Shown one piece after another: positions 16,332 to 24,991 of a stretch of DNA of 64,000 bases. Positions within the stretch are counted from its first letter, which is position 1, and each line of letters starts with the position of its first letter. Source of the stretch: Flavobacterium sp. N502536 (GTDB taxonomy: Bacteria > Bacteroidota > Bacteroidia > Flavobacteriales > Flavobacteriaceae); assembly GCF_025947345.1 (NCBI RefSeq), contig NZ_CP110011.1, forward strand, positions 3,844,001-3,908,000. The letters are read 5' to 3'. The notes below the pieces were generated by a model. It worked only from the letters and a program-made list of their open reading frames with translations, was not told the origin of the DNA and did no database searches. Made by a program: the position numbers and the translations under genes.

Positions 16332-18515
16332 CTAATTTTTTGGTTGAAAGTCCGGGTGACCCACTTGCCATAGTGCAAAGCTTAAAACATCAGCAACTTC
16401 TTCATACGATTTTGCTTTTGAAGCTCCTCCAAAATGACCAGCTTCATAATCTACTTTTAACAAAGTTGGTTTTTTAGACGCATTTACCTCAAGCAATCGA
16501 GCTGCAAATTTAGCAGGAGACCAAACAATGATTCTAGGGTCATTGAATCCTGCTGTTGTTAAGGTTGCAGGATATTTAACACCTTCTTTTAGTTGTAAGT
16601 AAGAGTCCATTTCTATAAGAGCTTTGGCTTCATCTTCGATTTTCATGGTTCCAAATTCAGGTGTATTTGCAGGTCCGTTTGGTGCATTTTCGCCTCTAAC
16701 GGTATTCATGCTTCCTACTCCCGGAATAGCTACGGCATATAAATCAGGTCTTTCAGTAATCGCTCTTCCTACCAGAATTCCACCCGCGCTTCTGCTGTAG
16801 ATGGCAGTTTTTGTCGGATTTGTATATCCTTCCTTAATCATATATTCGGTGCAGGCAATTACATCTTTCCAGGTATTTTGTTTTTTAATTTTTTGACCTT
16901 CCAAATGCCATTTTTCACCTAATTCTCCACCACCTCTTACGTGAGCAACAGCAAGTATTCCGCCTCTTTCTACCCATAAAAGTAAACTAGGGTTAAAACC
17001 AGGAGACATAGACATTCCGTAGGCACCGTAACCATAGAATAAAACAGGATTGTTTGAATCTTTTTTAATTCCTTTTTTATAAATAATGGATAGTGGAACT
17101 TCGACACCATCATACGATTTTACCATTAATTCTTCAATTTCAAAATTTTCAAATTCTGGATATTCAGTAATAGTAGAGAGCTCTTCTCTGATAAAGCTGT
17201 TTCTTTTTACATCGTATTTATAACGTTCTCCTTTGGTTGTCCAGCCTGTTGTTCTAACCCATAAGTCTGAAAACTTACTTCCTCTTGAACTTAAAACAAT
17301 AGTAGCAGATTTTTTAGGTGTTTTGATTTCGTTGTGTTTTTTTCCTTCAAAATCAGTGAAGAATAGGGTGCTTTCGATTCCGTTTTTTGTTTTGGTGTAA
17401 AAAATCCCATCTTTGGTAATCGTAATAGGGTTCAAATTAGCTTCTTTGTCTTCAGGGATTACAAGTGTTGCAGTTGCTAAATTTGGGTTGGCAATACTGG
17501 TTTTTGTTACTTTAAATTTTGGAGCATTCAGACTTGTGAAAAAATAAATGTCTTTATCACTGAAAGCAAAATTTTTAATTTCATCTTTTCTGTCTGTCAA
17601 TAATTTCCAGTTAATTTTGCCACTATTCAACTCAGAACCTTTGGCAATAAACATTTTTAAGTTCGGATTTACAGAATAAGGCATCAGAAAAAGCATCTTA
17701 CTGTCTACGTCATAACCCATAATAGGGATTTCTTCCTCAGCAATTTTTAATTCAGGATACATTGCCTTCGAAAAAATTACTTTATCCTTTGTAATATCAT
17801 TTCCTATAACGTGCAATTTTGTTATAATATTCAATTGCGCTTTTGCATCATGAATATCGGCTGTTGGTGATTGTGAGTACAAAAAAGATTTGTCATCGTC
17901 TAACCAGTTGGCATTTCCAAATCTTAGCTTGTCGATTTTATCCGCTAAAATTTTATTGTCGGCTGTATTTATTAAAAACATTTCGCTCATTTCACCACCA
18001 TTTTTCGAAATATTTACAGCAATTAGTTTTCCACTCTTATTGGGAGAGAAAGAACTAATAGTAAAGATGTCTTTTGCTTCACCTTTTAGCGTTTGTGGGT
18101 CAAAGATTAATGTCTCTTTTCCTTTTAAACCAGCTCTTTTATACAGTTTTGCAACCTGATCTTTTGGAGTTGTTTTTTGATAAAAATAAGTGCCATCTTC
18201 CATGATTTGAGTTCCGCTGATCGCTTCAGTAACTCTGTCGTTTATAGAAGTCAGCTCATTAATAAGAGTTTGTTTCCCCGGAATTGAGTTTAAAATATTG
18301 TTTGTGTAATCAGCCTGAGCCTTTAACCAGCTTAGTGTCTGTTCATTTTTTAAATCCTCAAGGTTTCTGTATTTGTCCTCCACTATAATTCCAAAATAAG
18401 TATCTTTAACGGGAACAGAGGGTGCTTTTTCGGGTTTGTTTTGTGCAAATAAATTTCCTGTCGAAATAACTCCCAGAGATAGAAAAGCGATCTTTTTAAG
18501 TGTATTGGTTTTCAT
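16332..18515 (-). CDS. Secreted S9-family prolyl oligopeptidase
   Basis: 727 residues from ATG at 18513-18515, chosen because it begins a signal peptide (MKTNTLKKIAFLSLGVI...LFAQ). An upstream in-frame start would add residues before it. The N-terminal seven-bladed propeller is followed by the alpha/beta hydrolase domain: YGYGAYG oxyanion region, catalytic Ser in SRSAGGILVGR, the late Asp region near DPRI, and His in AGHFGG. It cleaves short Pro-containing peptides, here probably in the periplasm. Full length for the family. Two micro-protein genes lie immediately upstream. Confidence 0.93.
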   Translation of the reverse strand: MKTNTLKKIAFLSLGVISTGNLFAQNKPEKAPSVPVKDTYFGIIVEDKYRNLEDLKNEQTLSWLKAQADYTNNILNSIPGKQTLINELTSINDRVTEAISGTQIMEDGTYFYQKTTPKDQVAKLYKRAGLKGKETLIFDPQTLKGEAKDIFTISSFSPNKSGKLIAVNISKNGGEMSEMFLINTADNKILADKIDKLRFGNANWLDDDKSFLYSQSPTADIHDAKAQLNIITKLHVIGNDITKDKVIFSKAMYPELKIAEEEIPIMGYDVDSKMLFLMPYSVNPNLKMFIAKGSELNSGKINWKLLTDRKDEIKNFAFSDKDIYFFTSLNAPKFKVTKTSIANPNLATATLVIPEDKEANLNPITITKDGIFYTKTKNGIESTLFFTDFEGKKHNEIKTPKKSATIVLSSRGSKFSDLWVRTTGWTTKGERYKYDVKRNSFIREELSTITEYPEFENFEIEELMVKSYDGVEVPLSIIYKKGIKKDSNNPVLFYGYGAYGMSMSPGFNPSLLLWVERGGILAVAHVRGGGELGEKWHLEGQKIKKQNTWKDVIACTEYMIKEGYTNPTKTAIYSRSAGGILVGRAITERPDLYAVAIPGVGSMNTVRGENAPNGPANTPEFGTMKIEDEAKALIEMDSYLQLKEGVKYPATLTTAGFNDPRIIVWSPAKFAARLLEVNASKKPTLLKVDYEAGHFGGASKAKSYEEVADVLSFALWQVGHPDFQPKN

Positions 18516-18543
18516 GATTGATATCTTTTGATTGAGGATTAGA

Positions 18544-18654
18544 TTAATTGAGTACAACTACAGTGATAAATTTATAAAGCGCAACTCCGATTATAAATCC
18601 TACGATTAATGATTTAACAATTTTGTAAACATTTACTTCTTTTTGGGTTTCCAT
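18544..18654 (-). CDS. 36-residue membrane micro-protein
   Basis: ATG at 18652-18654, stop 18544-18546. The sequence begins METQKEVNVYKIVKSLI and continues VGFIIGVALYKFITVVVLN: a short charged N-terminus and one membrane helix with the GFxIG pattern shared with the 35-residue neighbour (GFAIG). It lies about 30 bases upstream of the peptidase start. The (TGAT)9 repeat at 18687 sits just ahead of its start region. Function unknown. Confidence 0.55.
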   Translation of the reverse strand: METQKEVNVYKIVKSLIVGFIIGVALYKFITVVVLN

Positions 18655-18686
18655 AATTTTTAGTTTTAATGATTGGTTAATTTTAC

Positions 18687-18723
<37 letters not shown>

Positions 18724-18725
18724 TT

Positions 18726-18833
18726 TTACAAGTGAATTAAAAAACTGATGGTATTGGTAATAAGTCCGATAGCGAAACCAACAGCTAATGGTTTTAGAGC
18801 TTCAGTCGGAGTTTTAAAATTTAATGTGCTCAT
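18726..18833 (-). CDS. 35-residue membrane micro-protein
   Basis: ATG at 18831-18833, stop 18726-18728. The sequence begins MSTLNFKTPTEALKPLAV and continues GFAIGLITNTISFLIHL: a short soluble N-terminus and one hydrophobic helix. It is similar in plan to the 36-residue protein next door and probably paralogous. It is the first gene behind the minus-strand promoter box at 18873. Function unknown. Confidence 0.55.
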   Translation of the reverse strand: MSTLNFKTPTEALKPLAVGFAIGLITNTISFLIHL

Positions 18834-18872
18834 AATTTTGGTTTTTAAATGATTATTTCCTGATTGATGTTT

Positions 18873-18880
18873 CAAAAGTA
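18873..18880 (-). promoter_or_regulatory. -7 promoter box TACTTTTG for the micro-protein/peptidase transcript
   Basis: Reverse complement reads TACTTTTG, a perfect TAnnTTTG match, about 40 bases ahead of the first micro-protein ATG. A good -33 partner was not identified. Confidence 0.5.
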
Positions 18881-19028
18881 GCAACACATCAGCTGAAAAT
18901 TTTTAAAAAAATGACGAACGGTTGATACAAGCATTTGAATGGTAAATGGTTCGGATTATATTAAATTGAAAGAAGTTTCTGAGTTGAAAACATTCTCTAT
19001 GAAAGCATTTAAAATTGATTTACTTTCT

Positions 19029-19036
19029 TATTTTTG
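19029..19036 (+). promoter_or_regulatory. -7 promoter box TATTTTTG before pcm
   Basis: Perfect TAnnTTTG match 21 bases before the TTG start of pcm; the -33 partner is unclear. Confidence 0.5.
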
Positions 19037-19057
19037 CCAAAATAAAACCTACCCATT

Positions 19058-19699
19058 TTGAAAGATACTGCCAAACATCAAGGACTTCGTAATCAATTAG
19101 TAAGCACTTTAGAACAAAAAGGAATTACTGATAAAGCGGTTTTGGATGCGATAAAAAAAATCCCGAGACACCTTTTTTTAAATTCAAGTTTTGAAGATTA
19201 TGCGTATCAGGATAAGGCATTTCCTATAGGAGCGGGGCAAACGATTTCTCAGCCTTACACAGTTGCATTTCAATCACAATTATTAGAGGTTAAAAAAGAT
19301 CATAAGATTTTAGAAATTGGTACAGGATCAGGTTACCAAACTGCGGTTTTGTTTATGTTAGGAGCAAAAGTGTATAGTGTGGAAAGGCAAAGTGAATTGT
19401 TTAGAACCACTTCTAATTTGTTTCCAAAATTAAACATTCGCCCAAAACACCTGTCTTTTGGAGACGGTTATAAAGGGTTACCAAGTTATGCACCCTTTGA
19501 TAGTATTATTGTTACGGCAGGAGCTCCGTTTATTCCGCAGCCTTTAATGGCGCAGCTTAAAATAGGAGGAAGGCTGGTTATTCCTTTAGGAGAAGATGTT
19601 CAGATTATGACGCTGTTGATTCGAAAGAACGAAACACAATTCGAAAAACATGAGTTTGGAGAATTTCGATTTGTTCCTTTGTTAGAAGATAAAAACTAA
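19058..19699 (+). CDS. pcm: Protein-L-isoaspartate O-methyltransferase
   Basis: 213 residues using a TTG start at 19058. The reading KDTAKHQGLRNQLV directly behind it matches the usual N-terminus of Bacteroidota Pcm, and no ATG is available nearby. SAM-binding motifs: ILEIGTGSGYQTAVL (motif I), VYSVER, FGDGYKGL and PFDSIIVTAGAPFIP; the family QTISQP substrate loop is near residue 61. It methylates isoaspartyl residues so that damaged proteins can revert. A terminator follows immediately. Confidence 0.93.
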   Translation: MKDTAKHQGLRNQLVSTLEQKGITDKAVLDAIKKIPRHLFLNSSFEDYAYQDKAFPIGAGQTISQPYTVAFQSQLLEVKKDHKILEIGTGSGYQTAVLFMLGAKVYSVERQSELFRTTSNLFPKLNIRPKHLSFGDGYKGLPSYAPFDSIIVTAGAPFIPQPLMAQLKIGGRLVIPLGEDVQIMTLLIRKNETQFEKHEFGEFRFVPLLEDKN

Positions 19700-19702
19700 A
19701 TA

Positions 19703-19734
19703 AAAACCCACTAGCGATAGTGGGTTTTGTTTTA
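19703..19734. terminator. Terminator between convergent pcm and Fic genes
   Basis: Stem AAAACCCACTA/TAGTGGGTTTT with loop GCGA, followed by GTTTT; the A-run on the left makes it usable from both strands. Confidence 0.85.
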
Positions 19735-20781
19735 TTGGCCGATAATACTAATATAACGTTCCAGGCTTTCTTTTTCGATTTTGGCGATAAAGAATAAGAA
19801 ATCTTCTTTGTCTTTTTTGGTCTGGGCAGTTTCTAAGGATTGGTAATATTGCATCCTATTCTCGTAATCTCCTTTTATATTGGCGATCAGATATCCTTTT
19901 TGCATTAGAATTAAATTCATTACTAATCTGGCTGTTCTGCCGTTTCCATCAATAAATGGATGTACGGTGACCAATCTTTCATGCATTTCGGCTGCAAGAA
20001 TAACAGGGTGTAACTTATTTTTATTGATTTCGTACCAAATAAAATAGTCTTCCATTTCCTTGGCAACAATAAACGGCTGTGGCGGCATATGGCTGCTTCC
20101 TTTAATCATAACCTGTACTTTTCGATAACGGCCTGCATCTTCAGGAATGATACCGCGCAGGATTAAATTATGAATAGACAAAAGATCACGTTCATTTAGA
20201 CTGTTATTTTTTTGCATCAAATCTTTGATAAAGCCAATTGCTTCCTGATGATTTATAGTTTCAAGATGCTCTCGCATGCTTTTTCCGGAGATAGTCAAGC
20301 CTTCGTTGATGACCATGTCGGTCTCTCGGAGAGTCATTGTATTTCCTTCAATTCTATTACTTTCAAAAGTATACTCAAGCTCAAGGGCCTGACTAATTTT
20401 ATAGCTATCAAATTGTCTGTAACTGTCTAACTTTTCTTTTAGAATATCAATTTCACTTAAGATTTTTTCTAAAGTGGTAGATAGCTTTAATTTTGAAACA
20501 GTTTTGTTGTATCGAATCTCTTGTTCGGCAACTTCAAGAGCTTTTAATGCAAAATCATCATCACCAATTTCATATAGAATTTTCTCTTTAAGCCAGGCAA
20601 TCATTAGAGTTTCGTAGTCGATCTCTAAGAGTTTTGCTAACTTCACAATTTGATCTTTGGTTGGTTTTCTTGCCCCACTTTCAAATTTGCTTATTAGAGC
20701 CTGATCGATACCAAGCAGTTGTGCTACTTCTCGGGTCTTTAAACCTTTTTGTTCTCTTGCATTTTTAAGAAGTGATTTCAT
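19732..20781 (-). CDS. Fic-domain protein with N-terminal HTH (XRE) domain
   Basis: 349 residues. Residues 1-60 form an XRE/Cro helix-turn-helix (LKTREVAQLLGIDQALISKFE). A central region carries the inhibitory-helix motif SNRIEGN, matching (S/T)xxxE(G/N). The Fic core HPFIDGNGRTARLV contains the catalytic His. Fic proteins usually transfer AMP from ATP to protein hydroxyls, and the inhibitory Glu keeps them off until released. With its own HTH it may regulate its transcription or act as an HTH-Fic fusion of toxin-antitoxin ancestry. No separate antitoxin gene is adjacent. Confidence 0.92.
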   Translation of the reverse strand: MKSLLKNAREQKGLKTREVAQLLGIDQALISKFESGARKPTKDQIVKLAKLLEIDYETLMIAWLKEKILYEIGDDDFALKALEVAEQEIRYNKTVSKLKLSTTLEKILSEIDILKEKLDSYRQFDSYKISQALELEYTFESNRIEGNTMTLRETDMVINEGLTISGKSMREHLETINHQEAIGFIKDLMQKNNSLNERDLLSIHNLILRGIIPEDAGRYRKVQVMIKGSSHMPPQPFIVAKEMEDYFIWYEINKNKLHPVILAAEMHERLVTVHPFIDGNGRTARLVMNLILMQKGYLIANIKGDYENRMQYYQSLETAQTKKDKEDFLFFIAKIEKESLERYISIIGQ

Positions 20782-20869
20782 TTTAAAAAGTTTTTATTTG
20801 TCTTGACAAAAATAGTCATATTTTTCGATAAAAATAACAAAATCAAATATTCTTTTTTAAAACATTGAT

Positions 20870-21056
20870 TTAGAGTAAGTAAGCCGTCTTTTTTTTTATT
20901 TCTTTTACGGCAGTTCTCCTTGAAGCTTCATCTTTTATAAAACTTTTTTAAATGCTCCTGGGGTGCAGTTATCTGAGGATCTCTCCAGCTGCTTACAATA
21001 GAAGTATTACTACCATAACTTGAAAGCGGTATAATAGTGATTTGAAAAGATGTTTT
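20870..21056 (-). pseudogene. Decayed lipoprotein gene behind smpB
   Basis: On the minus strand just after the smpB stop, one frame reads ...GSNTSIVSSWRDPQITA then PQEHLKKFYKR-stop. Shifting frame, the sequence continues IKDEASRRTAVKEIKKK-stop (ends at 20870). Together these look like the start of a Bacteroidota lipoprotein type in which a Cys-Ser-Ser segment and SSWRDP precede a strand and a KDEASRRTA helix. The lipobox region is altered (Tyr where Cys is expected), a stretch is missing at the frame change, and no start codon or downstream two thirds remain. Recognition of the intact family is from memory. Confidence 0.55.
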
Positions 21057-21512
21057 TTAGTTGTATGCTTTTTTAATTCGATCTAAATCGCGTTTGGTAT
21101 CCTGTTCTTTTAAGGATTCGCGTTTGTCGTAGTTTTTCTTTCCTTTACAAAGACCTATTTGCAGTTTTGCAAGCCCTTTTTCGTTGGTAAATAATTTCAA
21201 CGGGACAATAGTAAGTCCTTTGGCCTGAACATTTTTGTGCAACGTTTTAAGCTCCTTTTTGTTCAAAAGTAATTTTCTTTCACTTCTGGATTTATGATTG
21301 AATTGATTCCCAAAAGAATACTCCTCGATATAGGTATTAATGGCAAAGAGTTCCAGATTGTTAAATTCACAAAAGCTTTCGGTAATATTTGCTTTACCTA
21401 GTCGTATAGATTTAATCTCAGTTCCCGACAAAACAATTCCGGCAGTATAAGTATCGATGATCTCATAATCAAACCGGGCTCTTTTATTAAGTATATTGAC
21501 TGTTTTTAACAT
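21057..21512 (-). CDS. smpB: SsrA-binding protein SmpB
   Basis: 151 residues from ATG at 21510-21512; a TTG three codons upstream lies inside the promoter box and is not preferred. SmpB hallmarks: [28 protein letters not shown], the basic [13 protein letters not shown] loop and the C-terminal [15 protein letters not shown]. It binds tmRNA and carries it to stalled ribosomes for trans-translation. It is a second, independent ribosome-rescue gene in this window besides prfH. The tmRNA gene was looked for nearby and not found. Confidence 0.96.
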   Translation of the reverse strand: MLKTVNILNKRARFDYEIIDTYTAGIVLSGTEIKSIRLGKANITESFCEFNNLELFAINTYIEEYSFGNQFNHKSRSERKLLLNKKELKTLHKNVQAKGLTIVPLKLFTNEKGLAKLQIGLCKGKKNYDKRESLKEQDTKRDLDRIKKAYN

Positions 21513-21518
21513 AGCGTA

Positions 21519-21526
21519 CAAATGTA
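21519..21526 (-). promoter_or_regulatory. -7 promoter box TACATTTG immediately before smpB
   Basis: Perfect TAnnTTTG match on the minus strand with only six bases to the smpB ATG, predicting a leaderless or near-leaderless message. Confidence 0.45.
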
Positions 21527-21619
21527 AAACAAAAATGAAAAACTTTAATAAAATATGAAAGAATTAAAGTTTTTTTTTAACCTATGATTTTGATCATGCC
21601 TAAAGAAAATGCTTACGTA

Positions 21620-21627
21620 TAAGTTTG
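21620..21627 (+). promoter_or_regulatory. -7 promoter box TAAGTTTG before the beta-barrel gene
   Basis: Matches TAnnTTTG, 26 bases before the ATG at 21654, a normal leader length for this group. Confidence 0.4.
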
Positions 21628-21653
21628 TTGAATAATTTAAAATAAACTAAAAC

Positions 21654-22292
21654 ATGAGAAAAATTTTAACACTAGTAAGTATTGCATTTATTGGTTTAAC
21701 TGCAAAAGCTCAGGATACAAATCAGGGTTTAAAAGGTACTTGGTTTGCAACATCGCAATTTGGTTATCAACAAACCAAAACAGGAGATGTTAAGAGTACA
21801 AACCTATCGGTATTACCAATTGTAGGAACATTTGTAACGCCTTCTGTTGCAGTAGGTGCAGGATTTGGTATTATTAATATAAAGGCGGATGCAAAAACCG
21901 GAACCGTAGCAAAAACAGATCTGCTTGTTATTCAGCCATTGGCCAGAAAATATTGGAATGTAGCAGGTTCGCTATACTTTTTCGGACAATTAGCGGCCCC
22001 TATTATTACAGGAAAAGAGAAGGAAAGTGATTTGAAAATTAGCCAATATGGTTTGTCGGTTTCAGGAGGATTTGACTATTTTATTAGTAAAAACTTCTCA
22101 GTTGAGTTTTCTTATGATTTGGCAAACTTTACGTCTACAACATTAGATCCAAAAAATGGTGAGAAAACTACAGTAACCAACTTTGGATTGGCACATGTTG
22201 CAAATGTTGACCCTTTTTACAATACAGCTTTAGCGGGCAGCAGGCCAAATTTGACTTCACCACTTTCTTTCGGATTTAAATTTTTCTTTTAA
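21654..22292 (+). CDS. Outer-membrane beta-barrel protein
   Basis: 212 residues with a signal peptide (MRKILTLVSIAFIGLTAKAQ). Alternating hydrophobic/polar strands alternate with short turns, and the sequence ends in an aromatic C-terminal residue (SPLSFGFKFFF), the usual barrel-assembly signal. About eight strands can be counted, so a small monomeric barrel is likely. No enzyme motif. Single-gene unit with its own promoter; the hairpin at 22429 is downstream. Confidence 0.75.
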   Translation: MRKILTLVSIAFIGLTAKAQDTNQGLKGTWFATSQFGYQQTKTGDVKSTNLSVLPIVGTFVTPSVAVGAGFGIINIKADAKTGTVAKTDLLVIQPLARKYWNVAGSLYFFGQLAAPIITGKEKESDLKISQYGLSVSGGFDYFISKNFSVEFSYDLANFTSTTLDPKNGEKTTVTNFGLAHVANVDPFYNTALAGSRPNLTSPLSFGFKFFF

Positions 22293-22428
22293 AAATTATT
22301 GAGAAGACTTTTGATGGTGCAAAGTTGGTCGAATTAAACAATTAATAACTTTATGAACTTTGTGCTTTTTTAATTGTGTTCTCTGTGGTTAGAATAGTTG
22401 TGGTTTAATTTACTAATTTTGTAAAAAA

Positions 22429-22459
22429 GAAAGACCGTGCTTCAAAAGCACGGTCTTTT
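22429..22459 (+). terminator. Terminator after the beta-barrel gene
   Basis: Perfect 13-bp stem AAAGACCGTGCTT/AAGCACGGTCTTT with a three-base loop and a short T-run. Confidence 0.85.
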
Positions 22460-22484
22460 AGTATCATTATTTTAAAAATATAAA

Positions 22485-22712
22485 ATGCAAAATCAATCGA
22501 AAGATCCTTTACATGGTATAACACTTCAGAAAATAGTAGAAGCATTAGTAGAATACTATGGTTTTGATACTTTGGCAGAATTAATTCCGGTAAAGTGTTT
22601 TATTTCAAATCCAAGTATAAAATCAAGCTTGACTTTTTTAAGAAAGACCGATTGGGCCCGTAAAAAAGTGGAAGATTTGTATGTAAAATCACTGCCTAAA
22701 TTGGCGAAGTAA
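22485..22712 (+). CDS. VF530-family small DNA-binding protein
   Basis: 75 residues. DPLHGITLQKIVEALVEYYG, CFISNPSIKSSLTFLRKT and WARKKVEDLY match the VF530/DUF2132 family of small helical proteins with a DNA-binding-like surface. Full length. It is squeezed between a terminator and a convergent gene whose stop is one base away. Cellular role unknown. Confidence 0.88.
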   Translation: MQNQSKDPLHGITLQKIVEALVEYYGFDTLAELIPVKCFISNPSIKSSLTFLRKTDWARKKVEDLYVKSLPKLAK

Positions 22713-22713
22713 T

Positions 22714-23268
22714 CTATAATTTATAAGAAATCATAACACCTCCACGGTATGGAAGCCATTCACCGCTTTTGTTCCAGTTTTTTGCTTTCTCGTATCTTCC
22801 GGGAGTTCCGTCATTGTAATAACCGTGGTAAAAACCTTGGTGCCAGCCACCTCCTGCAAAAATATCCAATAAAAATTTATCGTTTAATTTAATATTGTAT
22901 CCAACCGTAACCCCTAAACGATAGCCAAAACCGTGTTCGTACATGTTAGTGTCCCAATAATTCCATTTTTGAATTTTGTAAATATCCGGTCCTGCATGGC
23001 CACCTACGTAAAAACCTTTGTAATTTTCTTTAAAATGGTAACGAAGTTCAGGAGTTAGTGTATATAATTTCATCGGACTCTTTCCATTGAAAGACTCCCA
23101 AAATGACGCCATTACATCAACACTAAAAGTTAAATTTTTTCCAATACTGGTTTCAATTCCAACATTTGGCACTGCTAATAAAGCGGTTGCAGCATTAAAC
23201 TTAATAAAAGTCTGACTTTGAGACTGAACGGAAAAGAAAAGAACGAGGGCAATAAAAATTTTTTTCAT
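22714..23268 (-). CDS. DUF3575-type outer-membrane barrel protein
   Basis: 184 residues with a signal peptide (MKKIFIALVLFFSVQSQSQ). The barrel-like strands follow the DUF3575 plan: NVGIETSIGKNLTFSVDV near the start, ELRYHF, GFYVGGHAG and RLGVTVGYNI. Periplasm-facing turns are short and the protein ends MISYKL. Likely an outer-membrane or envelope protein of unknown function. Stand-alone gene. Confidence 0.78.
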   Translation of the reverse strand: MKKIFIALVLFFSVQSQSQTFIKFNAATALLAVPNVGIETSIGKNLTFSVDVMASFWESFNGKSPMKLYTLTPELRYHFKENYKGFYVGGHAGPDIYKIQKWNYWDTNMYEHGFGYRLGVTVGYNIKLNDKFLLDIFAGGGWHQGFYHGYYNDGTPGRYEKAKNWNKSGEWLPYRGGVMISYKL

Positions 23269-23395
23269 AAAATAGGCTTTTGTGATGTCGAAATAAGCTC
23301 TTTTTTCTTATTTCGACTGCAAATATAACGTAAACCAATAGTCACTATTATCTGAGACCATTAATTTAACAGGAATATTTTTTTGCCAAAATGTG

Positions 23396-23953
23396 CTAGG
23401 CTTTCTTATTGTTTAATAATGAGTAGATTACGCTATCGATAAACTTGCCATCATAAAATTCACATTCTTTAAAGTGTCCTTCTTTTACAAAGCCGCACTT
23501 CTGTAATACTTTTTCAGAAGCATAATTTTCAGGATCAATAACTGCTTCGATCGAATGCAATTTTAATTCGTCAAAACCATAAGTGATTAGTCGGTTTACC
23601 GATTCTGGGACAATTCCTTTTCCGTGGAATTCTGGCAGTAAGATATAGCCAATTTCGGCACGGTGATGTTCGGGCTGCATTCTGTAATATCCAATGATGC
23701 CTAGCAGTTTAGGATTGCCTTTTAAGGTAATTCCCCAATTGATTCCTTCATTTGCCACAATTTTGTTTTCAATCATCGCAATATGCTCTAAAGCATCTTC
23801 AGAATTTTTGACTAAAGGACGCGGGATGAACTTCATCGTTTCAGGATTCGAACGCAATTCGAAAACTTCATTTACATCGTCATTTGTTATTCTTCGTAAA
23901 AGCAAACGTTCTGTTTCAATTACAGGGAATGGAGTAAAATTAAATTCCAGCAT
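23396..23953 (-). CDS. GNAT acetyltransferase (RimJ/RimL type)
   Basis: 185 residues of the RimJ/RimL-like GNAT fold: ETERLLLRRITNDD, a WGITLKGNPKLLGIIGYYRM strand pair, the acetyl-CoA loop YILLPEFHGKGIVPES, and SEKVLQKCGFVKEGHFKE. It transfers an acetyl group to an amine (protein N-terminus or small molecule); the substrate is not predictable. It starts 11 bases after the aldose-epimerase gene stop on the same strand, so they are likely one transcript. Confidence 0.9.
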   Translation of the reverse strand: MLEFNFTPFPVIETERLLLRRITNDDVNEVFELRSNPETMKFIPRPLVKNSEDALEHIAMIENKIVANEGINWGITLKGNPKLLGIIGYYRMQPEHHRAEIGYILLPEFHGKGIVPESVNRLITYGFDELKLHSIEAVIDPENYASEKVLQKCGFVKEGHFKECEFYDGKFIDSVIYSLLNNKKA

Positions 23954-23964
23954 TTTTTTGTAGA

Positions 23965-24816
23965 TTATAATATTGATATACTAAACTTTGAATTAAAGGT
24001 TTGATTGGCTTCTAAAACTAAAATTCCTTCTTTTTTAAATAAATCTCCTGAATTTTCAGCCGTATCCGAGTATCCCAGCCAGGGTTCGATACAAATAAAA
24101 GGGGCTTGCACTTTTGTCCAGATACCTAAACTTGGGAAATCTTCAAAATCAACCTTAACATATGGTTTAGAGTTTTGAAGAAGGGTTAATGAGTTTGATT
24201 CTAGTGTTTTAAAAATCAATGCGTCGTTTTCGAACAATTCATATTGCAACGGAATCAGATTGCTTTCACTTTCCAGTACTTTTGTTTGATTGGAAATTAG
24301 ATCATTTTCCAGAAGGTAATAGTTGAGAACTTCCTGTTTTTCAAATTGAAACGCATAATTTTCAAAATGCTCTGGTAATGCAATTGCCGGGTGAGCTCCT
24401 ATAGAAAAAGGCATTTTATTCAACCCTTTGTTGATTACTTTGTACTCAATATTTAAAGTGGTGTTTTCAACACTGTAAATAAGTTGCAGTTCAAAATCAA
24501 AAGGATATTTTTGGAGTGTTTCGGTATTTGATTCTAGAGCAAAGATTGCACTGTTTTCAGTCTTGTCGATCAATTGAAAGTCCATGTCACGGGCAAAACC
24601 GTGCCTCGGCAATTGGTGTTCTTTTCCATCAATCGTGTAAGTGTTGTTTTTCAGGGTGCCCACAATCGGGAAAAGTACAGGAGAATGTTTGCCCCAGAAG
24701 TCCGGATTACCTTCCCATATGTATTCTTTATTTTGATTGTCTTTTAATGAAAATAATTCTGCTCCGAGATGTTTTATTGAGACGCTTAGTGCTGAATTGG
24801 AAATGGTTGTATTCAA
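23965..24816 (-). CDS. Aldose 1-epimerase-family protein
   Basis: 283 residues of the galactose-mutarotase-like beta-sandwich: LGAELFSLKDNQNKEYIWEG, HSPVLFPIVG, RHGFARDM near residue 75 and IGAHPAI, with the catalytic Glu expected in the WTK...CIEPW region (FICIEPWLG). This is the bacterial form lacking the classic GalM context; it interconverts sugar anomers or a related hexose phosphate. Full length, first gene of a two-gene unit with the GNAT gene. Confidence 0.88.
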   Translation of the reverse strand: MNTTISNSALSVSIKHLGAELFSLKDNQNKEYIWEGNPDFWGKHSPVLFPIVGTLKNNTYTIDGKEHQLPRHGFARDMDFQLIDKTENSAIFALESNTETLQKYPFDFELQLIYSVENTTLNIEYKVINKGLNKMPFSIGAHPAIALPEHFENYAFQFEKQEVLNYYLLENDLISNQTKVLESESNLIPLQYELFENDALIFKTLESNSLTLLQNSKPYVKVDFEDFPSLGIWTKVQAPFICIEPWLGYSDTAENSGDLFKKEGILVLEANQTFNSKFSISIL

Positions 24817-24991
24817 AGTGCTAAAAATTGAAAAGGATTAGTTTTATGTTGATGTAAATATATTTTATAAATTTTAGTTTTTTAGGAAAATAGCTTAAAA
24901 TATTTTTTGATTAAAATTTGATTTTCGTTTCAGAATTTTTATTTAAATAGCTTTTTTTTTCATTAATTTGCTATATAAACAGCTAAAAAAT

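Noticed and set aside
21519..21660. tmRNA gene next to smpB
   Set aside because: No tRNA-Ala-like ends or tag frame could be found; smpB stands alone here.
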